Shown: positions 9,341 through 19,580, numbered from the stretch's first letter. The stretch: 64,000 bases of DNA from Paenibacillus amylolyticus (GCF_029689945.1 NZ_CP121451.1:5642001-5706000), one strand, 5' to 3'. Made by a program: numbers and translations. The notes: generated from the letters alone by a model not told the origin.

Positions 9341-10762
9341 TTAATCTGCTGCAAGCTCTTGTGTTGCGAGGATGGACATGTCCTTCGCTTGTCTGATGCA
9401 ATCCGGCAAGCCTACGCCCTCATAACCTGCACCTGCAATGTACACACCCGGTAACTTGCTCCCGAGCTCCTCACGAAGAGCGGCAATATGTTGGAGGTGT
9501 CCCACCGGATACTGTGGCATGGATTTGCGAAGCCTTGTAATCTCGGAGAAGATCGGCACGGCTTCGATCCCCATCGTCTCTCTCAGATCCTTGAGAACCA
9601 GATCCGTCAGCGCGTCATCCGGAAGCTCGACGTTCTGTTCGTCACCGGAGCGACCCACATAACAGCGGAGCAGTACTTTATCATCCGGGCTGGTATGCAG
9701 CCATTTCGTCGATGTCCAGGTGCAAGCCGTGATATTCCGGCCCTCTTTCCGTGGAACAAGGAAACCAGATCCATCAAATACATGCTCCACCTCTTTCTCA
9801 AAAGCGAGAACTACGTTCGCTACAGATACATAGTTAATCGCATCCAGTGCCGCTGTGTCCACGTGTGGCTTCAACAGATCTGACGCGACATAGGTCGGCA
9901 CAGTAACCACAACATCGTCCGCTTCGAGCATTTCGCCATTCTCCAGCTCAACATGGTATCTGGTCTGTGCTCCATCAAGACGTTGCAGTGACTTCACCGC
10001 GGTATTCAAACGTTGATCCACATCCTGCAACTCATGAACGAGTGCATGAACAAGACTTTGCAGTCCCTGGCGAAAATTCAAAAAGGCACTTCGCTTCGTT
10101 CCAGTATGCGTCTCCGTCGGTTTGCGACCTGTCATCATGCCCCGGATCAAGCTGCCATAATCACGCTCTACTTCTCCGAACTGCGGGAAGGTAGCCTGAA
10201 GGCTCAAGCGCCGCATATCACCTGCATAGATTCCTGCCAGCAGGGGTTCTGTCAAGTTCTCGAGCACTTCTGTTCCAAGACGGCGTTCAATCATGTAACC
10301 GAGCGATTCATCCTCTGTTGTACGACGCGGCGGGATAACAAAATCCATTAACGCCCGCAGTTTGCCTGCCGGAGAGACCAGACCACTTCTCAGGAATGGT
10401 CTTAATTCCGTAGGAATACCGAGAACAAGTCCTGCTGGCATAGGATGAAGCTTACCTCGCTGCATGATGTACGTTTTCTTGGACTCCGGATTCTGACTGA
10501 CCAGCTCATGGTCCATCTCCAATTCTTTAGCCAGATCAATCATGGCTGTTTTGCGAGCCAGGAAAGAATCCGGTCCTTTTTCAATCACAAATCCATCCCG
10601 GTGCAGTGTCTCAATCATGCCTCCCATGGACGAGCTTTTCTCGACCACAGTGATCACGGGTTCAACGCCCGCTTCCCGGTAATGCTTGCGGATATAAAAT
10701 GCCGCGCTGAGGCCGGTGAGGCCACCGCCGACGACAACAACACGGCGTTTCTTCTCACCCAT
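9341..10762 (-). CDS. hemY: Coproporphyrinogen/protoporphyrinogen oxidase HemY (CgoX)
   Basis: A 473-residue FAD oxidase of heme synthesis. The Rossmann motif VVVVGGGLTGLSAAFYI starts near residue 8, followed by EKSSSMGGMIET and GPDSFLARK. The C-terminus has GVYIAGAGYEGVGLPDCIRQA, the second FAD contact. In Firmicutes this enzyme oxidises coproporphyrinogen III to coproporphyrin III. Its start overlaps the hemH stop as TAATG, so the two are translationally coupled. It is the last gene of hemE-hemH-hemY, and no hemQ is seen nearby. The N-terminus is probably peripheral to the membrane. Confidence 0.95.
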   Translation of the reverse strand: MGEKKRRVVVVGGGLTGLSAAFYIRKHYREAGVEPVITVVEKSSSMGGMIETLHRDGFVIEKGPDSFLARKTAMIDLAKELEMDHELVSQNPESKKTYIMQRGKLHPMPAGLVLGIPTELRPFLRSGLVSPAGKLRALMDFVIPPRRTTEDESLGYMIERRLGTEVLENLTEPLLAGIYAGDMRRLSLQATFPQFGEVERDYGSLIRGMMTGRKPTETHTGTKRSAFLNFRQGLQSLVHALVHELQDVDQRLNTAVKSLQRLDGAQTRYHVELENGEMLEADDVVVTVPTYVASDLLKPHVDTAALDAINYVSVANVVLAFEKEVEHVFDGSGFLVPRKEGRNITACTWTSTKWLHTSPDDKVLLRCYVGRSGDEQNVELPDDALTDLVLKDLRETMGIEAVPIFSEITRLRKSMPQYPVGHLQHIAALREELGSKLPGVYIAGAGYEGVGLPDCIRQAKDMSILATQELAAD

Positions 10763-11712
10763 TACTCATCCGACCCTTGCTGCCATTGGCTTATAATAAC
10801 GTCGCTTAACGTCTCCATGTATAGAGGATCGCTATTGAGAGAATCAATACGCATCAGACGCATATCGATCTCTTTGGCAATCGATTTGGCCTCAATATCG
10901 AGATCATAGAGCACTTCGAGATGATCCGAGACAAACCCGATCGGGGCAACAAGTACATCCTCTACCTGTTCACGCGAAAGTTCCTGTAACGTATCCAGAA
11001 TATCCGGTCCGAGCCAAGGCTCAGCTGTTCGTCCGGCACTTTGCCACGTAAATTGCCAGTTGGTTATTCCTACACGTGAAGCAATCACTTCGGAAGTCTC
11101 CAGCAATTGTTGCGGATATGGATCACCCATCTCCACAATACGTGCCGGCAGGCTGTGAGCACTGAACAAGACTTTTACATCCCCGCGTTTTGCTCCAGCT
11201 TCCTCGAACGCATCCAACTTGGCACTGACCCGCGTGGACAAGGCCTGAATCAACTTCGGATGCAGATGATAACTCTCAATAAAGGACATATGAATGCCCA
11301 GTTCTTCTGCTTTTTCACGCGCACGTTTGATATAACTGCCCACACTCATCGTGGAGAAATGAGGCGCCAGTACAATCCCAATTGCAGTTTGAATTCCATC
11401 CTTCGCCATCTGTTCCACGCCGTCTTCAATAAACGGATAGGCATGCTTCAGGCCTTGATAACAACGGAATTCCACATTAGCGCCGCGCTCATCGCGGTTT
11501 AACGTCTCCTGAAGAGCCTTGACCTGATTGTCCGTGTTCTCCCGCAGCGGGAAAACACCGCCCACAATGGCTTCATAACGATCCTTCAGTTCCTTCAATT
11601 GCTCCGGTTCAGGTGGGCGCCCTCTGCGGATATGTGTGTAATACGCTTCAACACTCTCCATATTTTCTGGTGTGCCATACGACATCACCAGTACACCTAC
11701 AGTATTAGTCAT
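10762..11712 (-). CDS. hemH: Ferrochelatase HemH (coproporphyrin ferrochelatase)
   Basis: A 316-residue enzyme that inserts Fe2+ into the porphyrin ring. It shows LVMSYGTPENMESVEAYYTHIRRGR at the start, the catalytic His in VLFSAHSLPARIVEMGDPYP, QSAGRTAEPWLGPD and the late acidic motif in GFVSDHLEVLYDLDIEA. Length and motifs match the soluble Firmicute form, which uses coproporphyrin III. The gene overlaps the hemE stop by 8 bases and the hemY start by one. No iron-responsive site was recognised upstream. Confidence 0.95.
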   Translation of the reverse strand: MTNTVGVLVMSYGTPENMESVEAYYTHIRRGRPPEPEQLKELKDRYEAIVGGVFPLRENTDNQVKALQETLNRDERGANVEFRCYQGLKHAYPFIEDGVEQMAKDGIQTAIGIVLAPHFSTMSVGSYIKRAREKAEELGIHMSFIESYHLHPKLIQALSTRVSAKLDAFEEAGAKRGDVKVLFSAHSLPARIVEMGDPYPQQLLETSEVIASRVGITNWQFTWQSAGRTAEPWLGPDILDTLQELSREQVEDVLVAPIGFVSDHLEVLYDLDIEAKSIAKEIDMRLMRIDSLNSDPLYMETLSDVIISQWQQGSDE

Positions 11713-12769
11713 TGGTTACCGTCACCCCACTCTTCATTGCTTCGGCAGAATATTCATGAATATAAGCCGTTAGTTCTCTGAGCTTATCAAGAGATGCTTC
11801 CGGGAATAGTCCGTGTCCCAGATTGAAAATATATCCCGGCTCCTTGATTCCTTCGTCAATAATCACTTTGGCTTGCTCCTTGATCAGTTCCATCGGGGCA
11901 GTCAGCACGTAGGGGTCCAGGTTACCCTGTACTGCAAATTTGCCGCCAAGACGTCGACGCCCTTCCGAGATGGATACTCTCCAGTCCAATCCAATCACAT
12001 CCGCTTGCAGATTATGCAGCGCTGGCAGCAACTCGCCGGATGCCACACCAGGGAAATAAATCTTCGGTACATTCAAATCCGATAATTCGGTAAAGATACG
12101 GGTAATCGTAGGCAACACATATGTTCTGAAATCTTTGGGAGAAAGTGCTCCAACCCAGCTGTCAAACAACTGGAAGGCCTTACCGCCATTCGCAATATGC
12201 GCACGGACATATGTAATAACCATATCGCCAAGCTTTTGCATCAGCTTATGCCACACTTCCGGCTCACTGTACATCATTGTTTTGGTACGGATGTAACCTT
12301 TCGAAGGTCGGCCTTCGATCAGATAACTCGCAATCGTGAAAGGTGCGCCCGCAAACGTAATCAGAGGTACGTCAAGCTCCTTATCCAGAATTCGAATGGT
12401 CTCCAGAATATGTGACAGATCCCCTTCTACGTCGATGGGGCGCAGCCGATCCACATCTGCAGCTGAACGAATAGGATTATCAATTACCGGTCCAATATTT
12501 TTTACAATGTCAAAATCAATGCCCAATGAGGCAACCGGATTCATAATATCGGAATACAAAATAGCCGCATCTACACCGAGTTTGCGTACCGGCATGAGTG
12601 TAACTTCAGCCGCCAGCTCGGGTTGTTTGCAGATTTCTAGCAAGGAGTACTTTTCTTTGATTTTGCGATATTCAGGGTCGTAACGCCCAGCTTGACGCAT
12701 GTACCATACCGGAACACGGTCTACCTGTTGCTTGAAACTTGCCCGAATCAGTCGATCATTATAGCTCAT
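11705..12769 (-). CDS. hemE: Uroporphyrinogen decarboxylase HemE
   Basis: A cytosolic enzyme of 354 residues that removes four carboxyl groups from uroporphyrinogen III. The family signatures are present: VPVWYMRQAGRYDPEYR near residue 20, DAAILYSDIM with the conserved Asp, TFAGAPFTIASYLIEG, FDSWVGALSP and GLDWRVSISEGRR. The ATG at 12769 is preferred because GGAGG lies 8 bases upstream; a TTG five codons earlier overlaps the ribosome binding site. First gene of the heme cluster. Confidence 0.95.
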   Translation of the reverse strand: MSYNDRLIRASFKQQVDRVPVWYMRQAGRYDPEYRKIKEKYSLLEICKQPELAAEVTLMPVRKLGVDAAILYSDIMNPVASLGIDFDIVKNIGPVIDNPIRSAADVDRLRPIDVEGDLSHILETIRILDKELDVPLITFAGAPFTIASYLIEGRPSKGYIRTKTMMYSEPEVWHKLMQKLGDMVITYVRAHIANGGKAFQLFDSWVGALSPKDFRTYVLPTITRIFTELSDLNVPKIYFPGVASGELLPALHNLQADVIGLDWRVSISEGRRRLGGKFAVQGNLDPYVLTAPMELIKEQAKVIIDEGIKEPGYIFNLGHGLFPEASLDKLRELTAYIHEYSAEAMKSGVTVTND

Positions 12770-12972
12770 GTAAGAAGCCTCCAATAGTTTTTGGACTCAT
12801 AATTACCATTATGCCCTTTTTAAACAACCGTAACAACCATATGCGGATGCGTTCTACGTGACAATACTATGACATTCCTTACACCCATCCCCTATATGCC
12901 AATTGTGTTATAATGAAAGAATGGTTTTTTTAGAGAATTTCAGAAATATCCTTGAAAGGAAGTGAAAGCACT

Positions 12973-14183
12973 TTGAAAACGTGGAAAGTCAACCTCATTG
13001 TGCTTTGGTTCGGACAATTTTTGGTCAATTCGGGCATGACCATGATTACCCCATTTTTGTCTCTTTATCTCGCAAGAGATCTTGGCGTTGTTGGCGAACA
13101 TGAAATTGGCATTTGGGCGGGATTTATTTTTGCAGCCAATTTCCTTACCTCATTTTTGTTTCAACCGCTGTGGGGCAAGTTATCCGACAAGTATGGGCGA
13201 AAAGTGATGCTACTGCGCTCCGGATTCGGGATGGCCATTGTCATTGCCCTCATGGGTCTGGCGCAGAATCCCTGGCAGCTTCTCTTATTGCGTTTGCTCA
13301 ATGGTACAATATCCGGTTTCAACCCTGCGGCTGTTGCACTGATATCCGGCACCACGCCGAAAGACCGCATGGGTTTCGCAATGGGAATCAGTCAATCCGG
13401 GCAGGTTGCCGGCACAATCCTGGGTCCGCTTATTGGTGGTTTGCTAGCCGATGCAGTAGGCTTCCGTCCCATTTTCTACATTACTGGCGGGCTGATCTTT
13501 GTCGCTTCCATGCTCGCCATGTTCCTGGTGAGAGAGAAATTCGACCGTCAAAAAGCAGCCAAACTGCCGGCTCAATCCGTATTGTCCGGTCTGAAGGAAT
13601 TGAACAAGTCCCCCAATTGCCCGCACTGTTTGCTGTGACATTTCTGTTGCAGTTTGCGATGATTAGTCCCATGTCACTCTTGCCGCTGTATGTACAGAAA
13701 TTGCATGCTTCGGATGTAAATGTGGCCTTCTGGGCAGGACTTGTCGGTGCAGTTACGGGATTATCCAATATGGCCATGTCTCCAATTCTCGGGAAGCTGA
13801 GTGACCGGATTGGTCCTCACAAGGTGCTGACGTTCTCCCTCATAGGAACAGGACTGATGCTTATCCCTCAGGCATTTGTTCAGACCGTGTGGCAGCTCAT
13901 TCTGGTTCGATTCATGATGGGCGTGTTCATGGGTGGTCTGCTTCCAAGCGTGAATGCCCTGATCCGTTCCTATACAGCAGATAGCATGATCAGCCGTGCA
14001 TTCAGTTTTAATACGAGCACCCTTGCGTTAGGCAACATGCTTGGAGCGATCATTGGAGGTTTTATGGCAGGTTTCATCGGGATCGAAGGTCTGTTTATCG
14101 TCTCTGGTGGACTGCTCCTGCTCAATATGGTCTGGGTCAGATTCAAATTGTACAACAAACCTGCTTCAGTTCGGGAATCCTGA
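12973..14183 (+). CDS. MFS transporter, multidrug-efflux type, one frameshift
   Basis: About 403 residues with twelve hydrophobic segments. The loop motifs PLWGKLSDKYGRKVMLLRS (motif A of the N-half) and its repeat in the C-half, SPILGKLSDRIGPHKVL, mark it as major facilitator superfamily. The motif-C-like run GPLIGGLLADAVG suggests an antiporter of the drug/H+ kind (MdtG/TetA-like). The frame breaks in a C run at 13610-13614, in the central loop; one more C gives NKSPQLPALFAVT. The start is a TTG at 12973 about 9 bases after AGGAAG. It is divergent from hemE. Substrate unknown. Confidence 0.85.
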
Positions 14184-14231
14184 TTCCCGATCCATCCTTA
14201 GCGATTCCTCTATCATCACCGTTCCATTTGA

Positions 14232-14273
14232 AAAAGCCGCTTCCAGCGCCTAATTGGCCTGAGAGCGGCTTTT
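14232..14273. terminator. Bidirectional terminator between MFS and P450 genes
   Basis: Perfect stem AAAAGCCGCT / AGCGGCTTTT with a 22-base loop and T runs on both strands. It sits between convergent genes. Confidence 0.8.
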
Positions 14274-14292
14274 GTCATTCATGTGTTTTTCA

Positions 14293-15494
14293 TTATTTAT
14301 TAATTAGATCGAATTGTATCGGGTAATGCTTCACCCCAAACACAAATGCACTTTGTATCGGTTGCAGAGCCGTTCCCGGAACAAGCTGAATGTGCTCCAT
14401 GTGCTGAAGCAATGTATGAAGAACGACCCTTGCCTCCAAACGAGCGAGCGGTGCACCCAGACAAAAATGAATGCCAAACCCAAATCCCATATGTCTGTTT
14501 GGCTTGCGATCAGAGATGAAATCTTCCGGTTGTTCGAATTGGGCACCATCCCGATTGGCTGCTCCAACCCAGGAAATCACCTGCTCACCAGCCTGAATCG
14601 TCTGACCATTCAATTCTACCGTTTCCTTCGCGACACGCCCTATCGCAACAATTGGCGGATAATATCGCAGCGTCTCTTCAATGGCAGAAGTAATCCGTTC
14701 AGGATGTTCGCGCAATTCCTGCTGCAGCTCCGGTTGTTCAGACAATATGCGAACCGCATTGGTAATCAGGTTGGTTGTTGTTTCATTACCGGCGGCAAGC
14801 AAGAGAATACAGAAACCTACCACTTCATCTGCAGTCAGTTTCTGATCATCAATCTCCGCAGCAAGCAGTAACGAGATCAGATCATCCTTCGGCTGCAACC
14901 GACGTTCTTCCATAATGCCAGTGAAATAGATATGCAACTCCTGCATATTTCTTTTTTCTCTTCCAGCAACTCCTGAAAGGCCTGCTCACTATCATCACGT
15001 GCGCCTTTCACCAACACATCAGACCAGTCTTTGAACTTTTGACGATCCGCCGCAGGAACTCCGATCAATTCGGCAATTACAATGACGGGCAATGGGGTTG
15101 CAAGGTCATCAATGAGTTCCATATGTCCCTCTGACAGGTGCGGAGCAATCAACTCATCTGTAATTTCCTGGATACGCGGAGCCAATGCTTCGATTGCCTT
15201 GGGTGTAAACGCCTGGTTCACCAGATCACGCAGCTGTTTGTGTTTGGGAGGGTCTGTTGTCAACATGCTCGTATTGGCACGATCACGTGCGGAAGAGAAC
15301 AGTTTCGGATTTTTCAATACGTACTTCACATCTTCATAATCAAAAACATCCCAACATTCTCGATGCTCATCATATCGGACTGGAGTGTTATCACGAAGTT
15401 CTGCATACACCTTGAAGGGGGATAACCTCTCTTCCAAAGTCTCCAGTTCCCGAATCGGAATGTAATTCGCATACTTTCTCGGTGCCTGTTTCAT
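14293..15494 (-). CDS. Cytochrome P450, one frameshift
   Basis: About 400 residues of a soluble bacterial P450. Motifs in order: I-helix AAGNETT at residues 234-240 (Asn-Glu in place of the usual Asp/Glu-Thr pair), K-helix EETLR at 273-277, and the heme loop FGFGIHFCLGAPLARLEA with the axial Cys345. There is no membrane anchor. The frame breaks in the T run at 14952-14957; one more base joins LLEEKK to RNMQELHIYF. The ATG at 15494 follows GGAGGAGAAACG. No ferredoxin or reductase gene is adjacent, so the redox partner lies elsewhere. It looks like a CYP107/CYP109-type enzyme, but the substrate cannot be predicted. Confidence 0.9.
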
Positions 15495-15716
15495 CGTTTC
15501 TCCTCCAATCAATATTATATATTTATTTACATATGTTGATCACCTCTATTATAAACATAATGCTGAAACGAAACCAATCTTTAGACCGTAATTGAGCCCC
15601 ATGACCTAATAAGTGCTATTAACCCTCCTCTCATTCTGTTACCTACTTCTGATATGAGTTCCAATTCGACAATCTTTGATTGACACCTTCGTTTTATCAG
15701 GACAAAAGACTCATTA

Positions 15717-15733
15717 TGTAATATTAACTAACA
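15717..15733 (+). promoter_or_regulatory. GlnR/TnrA-type box, upstream copy
   Basis: TGTAATATTAACTAACA fits the nitrogen regulator consensus TGTNA-N7-TNACA exactly. It lies about 165 bases upstream of the -35 element of the asparaginase promoter, a place more suited to activation or looping than to direct repression. Confidence 0.6.
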
Positions 15734-15880
15734 TTAAAAGAACTTATTTTTCTTCAAAACTACTGGAATCAGCTCTGTTTTATCTCTAAAAAAATGAATA
15801 TTCTTTCATTTTCACTTATAAACAATCATTTTACTCTCCATTTCTATGAATGTAACCGATTACTCTATTATATCCTTTTG

Positions 15881-15909
15881 TTGTCATATTATTTAACATA
15901 AAATACAAT
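15881..15909 (+). promoter_or_regulatory. Asparaginase promoter overlapping a second GlnR/TnrA box
   Basis: TTGTCA (15881-15886) and TACAAT (15904-15909) are spaced 17 bases apart. The sequence TGTCATATTATTTAACA at 15882-15898 also fits TGTNA-N7-TNACA exactly and covers the -35 element. Binding there would block RNA polymerase. Start of translation is about 70 bases downstream. Confidence 0.6.
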
Positions 15910-15980
15910 CAGTTTGAAATGAAATACATATTCTTCTTAACAAACTTAACATCACACTTACTTGAAGGAGAGTGCTATTC

Positions 15981-17189
15981 ATGAGTAAAACATCCAATCT
16001 TCGTCCTTGGGCCGTATGGAGTACCGCAGCTTTAACAGCTTTAACGATTTCGTTGTCCCCCATCGGTACCTATGCTGCACACGCAGCTACAGAGGTAAAA
16101 GGCACAACAGGCGCTGTTCAGACAGCAACCACCACTCCAGCTCGCAATACATCCATTCCTGCAATCCCCGACGCTTCCAAACAATCCGCACTTCCTAACG
16201 TATTGGTAATCGGGACTGGCGGAACGATTGCCGGACAATCCGAGGATGCCACCAGCTTCCAAAATTATAAGGCAGGTACGCTTCCTATCGGAGAGATGGT
16301 AGACGCCTTACCGGATAAACAGAAGATTGCTGATGTTAGCACACTCCAATTCGGAAACTCAGGTTCAGGTTCCTATAGCATGGCCGACCTCTATGACTTG
16401 TCGCAGACGGTAGACAAAGCTCTTGCATTGTATGACAGTGTTGTCGTCACCACGGGTACAGATACCATGGAGGAAATCGCGTATTTCCTTGATATGACGG
16501 TTCAAAGTGACAAACCAGTCGTGATCACAGGCTCCATGCGTCCATGGACTGTCATCGGTTCGGATGCTCAAGCTAATCTGTACAACGCAATCAAGCTGGC
16601 CGGCAGTGGTCGTACCGCCTCATTCGGGACAGTACTCATGTTGAATGACACAATCCAGCTTGCTCGTGGTGTAACCAAGACGAATGATTATCGGACAGAT
16701 ACATTTGAAACCCCAATGCTCGGCGCTGTAGGATACATTGATGAAGAAAACATTCGAATCTATCGCGCTCCTGCACGTGCGTTGAAACCTGAAGGCACAG
16801 CGAAACCCGTATTCGATCTAAGTAAGATCACAAAGGCAGACCTGGCCAAAGTTGAAATTGCAATCTCTTATCAAGAAGCTGGCGGCGGAGCCATAGAAGG
16901 ATTCGTGAGCAGCGGCGCCAAAGGCATCGTGACTTCCGGTACTGGAGCTGGCGGCATCTCCAGAGCGATGGGACAAGCCCGTACCAAAGCCATTGAAGAA
17001 GGCGTTATCTTCGTGACTACCACGCGTACCGGTTCAGGAAGTGTCTACGGCGGAGGCAAAGGGATCATTGCAGGCGACAACCTGAGTCCACAACAAGCTC
17101 GTATATTATTGATGCTGGGCCTGTCCTTCAGTGATGATTTTGACACCATCAAAAAATGGTTTGAAACGTACGGAACACCTGAAGTATAA
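15981..17189 (+). CDS. Secreted type II L-asparaginase
   Basis: A 402-residue exported amidohydrolase that releases ammonia from asparagine. A signal peptide spans about residues 1-36 (hydrophobic core, then THAAHA-like small residues, seen as YAAHAA). A Thr/Ala linker follows, then the enzyme. The first catalytic Thr is in GTGGTIAGQ (about 79-85) and the second in VVTTGTDTMEE with the Thr-Asp pair. SGSYSMADLYDLSQTV and ITGSMRP are also family marks. The ATG at 15981 follows AAGGAGAG; the upstream GTG overlaps the site. Two nitrogen-regulator boxes upstream suggest control by GlnR or TnrA. It is a single-gene unit with a strong hairpin behind it. Confidence 0.9.
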   Translation: MSKTSNLRPWAVWSTAALTALTISLSPIGTYAAHAATEVKGTTGAVQTATTTPARNTSIPAIPDASKQSALPNVLVIGTGGTIAGQSEDATSFQNYKAGTLPIGEMVDALPDKQKIADVSTLQFGNSGSGSYSMADLYDLSQTVDKALALYDSVVVTTGTDTMEEIAYFLDMTVQSDKPVVITGSMRPWTVIGSDAQANLYNAIKLAGSGRTASFGTVLMLNDTIQLARGVTKTNDYRTDTFETPMLGAVGYIDEENIRIYRAPARALKPEGTAKPVFDLSKITKADLAKVEIAISYQEAGGGAIEGFVSSGAKGIVTSGTGAGGISRAMGQARTKAIEEGVIFVTTTRTGSGSVYGGGKGIIAGDNLSPQQARILLMLGLSFSDDFDTIKKWFETYGTPEV

Positions 17190-17217
17190 ATAGAACTACT
17201 CCAACGAATATATGTAA

Positions 17218-17279
17218 ACACAAAGAAAGAGACGACACATTTTCTGTCCTTCAAAATGTTGTCATCTCTTTCTTTGTGT
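17218..17279 (+). terminator. Long hairpin after the asparaginase gene
   Basis: ACACAAAGAAAGAGACGACA pairs with its near-perfect complement at 17254-17279, with one mismatch and one bulge, extended by AAAATG/CATTTT. The U tract is weak, but its position 30 bases after the stop suits transcription termination or mRNA protection. Confidence 0.55.
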
Positions 17280-17285
17280 GCTCAG

Positions 17286-17330
17286 AAAAATCACGATCCC
17301 CTCACAAACATCAGAGCGTGAGGGGATCGT
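17286..17330 (-). terminator. Intrinsic terminator of the O-methyltransferase gene
   Basis: Perfect 13-bp stem ACGATCCCCTCAC / GTGAGGGGATCGT, followed by T5 on the minus strand. Confidence 0.85.
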
Positions 17331-17368
17331 ATTTCATCGGCGTTTTATCTTTTAGTAAATTTTCACTT

Positions 17369-18001
17369 TCACTTCACCCAGGCAAGTACCAGCCCATCGT
17401 AGTCGGGTAACATGGTCGTCACCAGGCGCGGGTCACTCGCCATCTGTTCATTGAAGCGACGAACAGCAAGTACAGCAGGCCCCTGCTTGTCCGGGTTCAG
17501 CGTACGACCACGCAGGAAACAATTATCACCTACGATGACCGCACCTGGCCGGGCCAGCTTAATGGCATAGTCAAGATATACCGGATAATTCTCCTTATCT
17601 GCGTCAATAAAGAAGAAATCGAATGTGCGACCCTCCTGTTCCAATTGCTCCAGGCTGTCTGCGGCCGGACCAATGCGATAGTCTACCTTATCGCCAAAAC
17701 CGCCCTCTTCCAGATGACCATGCGCCATTGCCGCATATTCCTCTTTCAGTTCCAACGAAGTCAAGGTTCCATTCTCACGCAAACCGCGCGCAATACAGAT
17801 CCCACTGTAACCGCCCAGCACGCCGATCTCGAGCGCGGCTTCCGCTTTGGATGTCTTAGCTAGAAACGTGAGCAGGCGTCCATACGCCGCAGCAACGGAA
17901 ACTTCCGGCATGCCGTTCGAACGGATGGCCTCTTTTACTTTCAGCAAAAGATCATCTTCTTGAAATAATTGATTTACATATTCATCAGGGGTCAGATTCA
18001 C
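17369..18001 (-). CDS. Class I SAM-dependent O-methyltransferase (CCoAOMT-like)
   Basis: About 210 residues. The SAM site is ALEIGVLGGYSGICIARGL (motif I), followed by LTSLELKEEYA (acidic ribose contact). FDFFFIDADKENYPVYLDYAIKL is the catalytic and metal-binding strand typical of caffeoyl-CoA O-methyltransferase relatives, and VIVGDNCFLRG completes the site. The start is taken as GTG at 18001, 8 bases after AAGGAGG. A longer reading frame to 18079 has no ribosome binding site. Bacterial members of this group methylate catechol-like compounds or tRNA 5-hydroxyuridine (TrmR type). Which applies here cannot be told. Confidence 0.8.
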   Translation of the reverse strand: MNLTPDEYVNQLFQEDDLLLKVKEAIRSNGMPEVSVAAAYGRLLTFLAKTSKAEAALEIGVLGGYSGICIARGLRENGTLTSLELKEEYAAMAHGHLEEGGFGDKVDYRIGPAADSLEQLEQEGRTFDFFFIDADKENYPVYLDYAIKLARPGAVIVGDNCFLRGRTLNPDKQGPAVLAVRRFNEQMASDPRLVTTMLPDYDGLVLAWVK

Positions 18002-18230
18002 CACTAAATCCTCCTTGGACACTTGGACTGCTTTCCATATGGATGCCAATGTTCTATAATAAATGTTTGTTATCAACACAGGCGGTTGACTGACACATCA
18101 CCTCGTAAGAGGAGTTCATACGTTCACCGCATTTCTCATTGTAAGTTTTTTCACGGAAAGCGGCAAGGCCGCACCGTTACTATACAGCAGAGAGAAGGAA
18201 CTTCCTTCTCCGGCTTGAAATGGAGTTGAA

Positions 18231-19393
18231 ATGAATCACATGGCTCAATTGCAATTAATTGCAACCTCGGCGATGGGACTCGAGGCTGTTGTTGCCCGGG
18301 AACTGAAACAACTGGGGTATGAAGATGTTACGATCGACAACGGACGGGTTTTCTTTACAGGAGACTATATTGATATTTGCCGTTGTAATCTGTGGCTGAG
18401 AAGTTCGGATCGCGTATTGGTCAAAATGGGTGAGTTCCCTGCCACCACTTTCGATGAATTGTTTGAAGGCACCAAAGCACTGCCTTGGGAAGAGTGGATT
18501 CCGCCGATGGCGAATTTCCTGTAGAAGGCCGCTCTCAAAAATCCCAACTTAGCAGTGTGCCTGCATCACAAGGAATTGTGAAGAAAGCAATCGTAGAGAA
18601 ACTGAAGTTGACCTATGATACAGAGTGGTTCCCTGAAGATGGGTCTCGTTATGTGATTGAAGTCATTTTGCTGAACGATCGCGCCCTGCTTACGTTGGAT
18701 ACAACCGGGCCAGGTCTGCATAAACGCGGTTATCGCAAACTCGTTACCGAAGCACCACTCAAAGAAACCCTTGCTGCAGCTCTTATTCAGCTCAGTCGCT
18801 GGAATGTCTCCCGTCCCTTCTACGATCCATGCTGTGGATCAGGCACAATGCTGATCGAAGCCGCCATGATCGGCTGGAACATTGCACCAGGACTGCGTCG
18901 GACTTTCAATTCCGAGGATTGGGCTGTCATTCCGGAAGAATTATGGGAACAGGCGCGCGAAGAAGCATTCGATGCTGTGCGAGACGATGTCCCGTTACAG
19001 ATATCAGGCAGCGATATCGATCCGGAAGCGATCGAAGTCGCTCAGGCAGCAATCAAAAGTGCCGGCTTCGCCAAAGAGATTGAAGTCAGTGTTCTGCCAG
19101 CTCATCGTGCAAGACCACAAGGAGAATATGGTGTTATCATTACCAACCCTCCATATGGTGAACGTCTGAGTGAAGAAAAGGAAGTTCAGAAGTTGCTCCG
19201 CTCATTAGGGCGCAGTTATCTCGACATGCCAACATGGTCCTTCTTCGCAATCACATCAACCAAAGCTTTCGAGGAATATTTCGGTCATAAGGCAGACAAG
19301 CGTCGCAAGTTGTTCAATGGACGAATTGAAACTCAGTACTATCAGTACCTTGGACCACTGCCTCCGAGAAACAAAGCACCACAATCTTCATAA
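18231..19393 (+). CDS. THUMP-domain class I RNA methyltransferase (RlmL/YpsC-like), one frameshift
   Basis: About 387 residues. The N-terminal THUMP part (QLQLIATSAMGLEAVVARELKQLGY) binds RNA. The C-terminal Rossmann domain has FYDPCCGSGTMLIEAA as the SAM site, SGSDIDPEAIEVAQ, and the catalytic NPPYGER that fits N2-guanine methylation of 23S rRNA. The frame breaks at 18501-18503, where one added base gives EEWIPADGEFPVEG. The ATG at 18231 follows GGAG. In Bacillus the orthologue lies next to rnpB; no RNase P RNA is recognisable in the upstream 220 bases here. Confidence 0.85.
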
Positions 19394-19420
19394 GTGTTCC
19401 ATAGTATTCCATTATAAAGG

Positions 19421-19453
19421 GCTCCCGCCATCCTTGGCGTGGGCGCTTTTTTT
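19421..19453 (+). terminator. Intrinsic terminator of the RNA methyltransferase gene
   Basis: GCTCCCGCCA tcct TGGCGtGGGC hairpin followed by a run of seven T. Confidence 0.8.
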
Positions 19454-19580
19454 GTGTGCTTTTCCGTTCATACGCATTCTCGCTAAGGCATAGTTGAAAA
19501 CCCTTGAGGCCACGCTATAATGAATGGAGCCCTATTTTACATTCCGATAACAAAACAACGAAAGCAAGGGGGACATACAT

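Larger units (their letters stand above)
15495..15980. other. AT-rich divergent intergenic region between P450 and asparaginase genes
   Basis: A 486-base gap with no plausible gene. Its content is regulatory: two GlnR/TnrA-type boxes and a sigma-A type promoter for the asparaginase gene, listed separately. No clear promoter for the P450 gene was recognised. Confidence 0.6.

Noticed and set aside
18005..18230. Possible RNase P RNA upstream of the YpsC-like gene, as in Bacillus
   Set aside because: The gap is too short and none of the conserved P RNA boxes can be seen.
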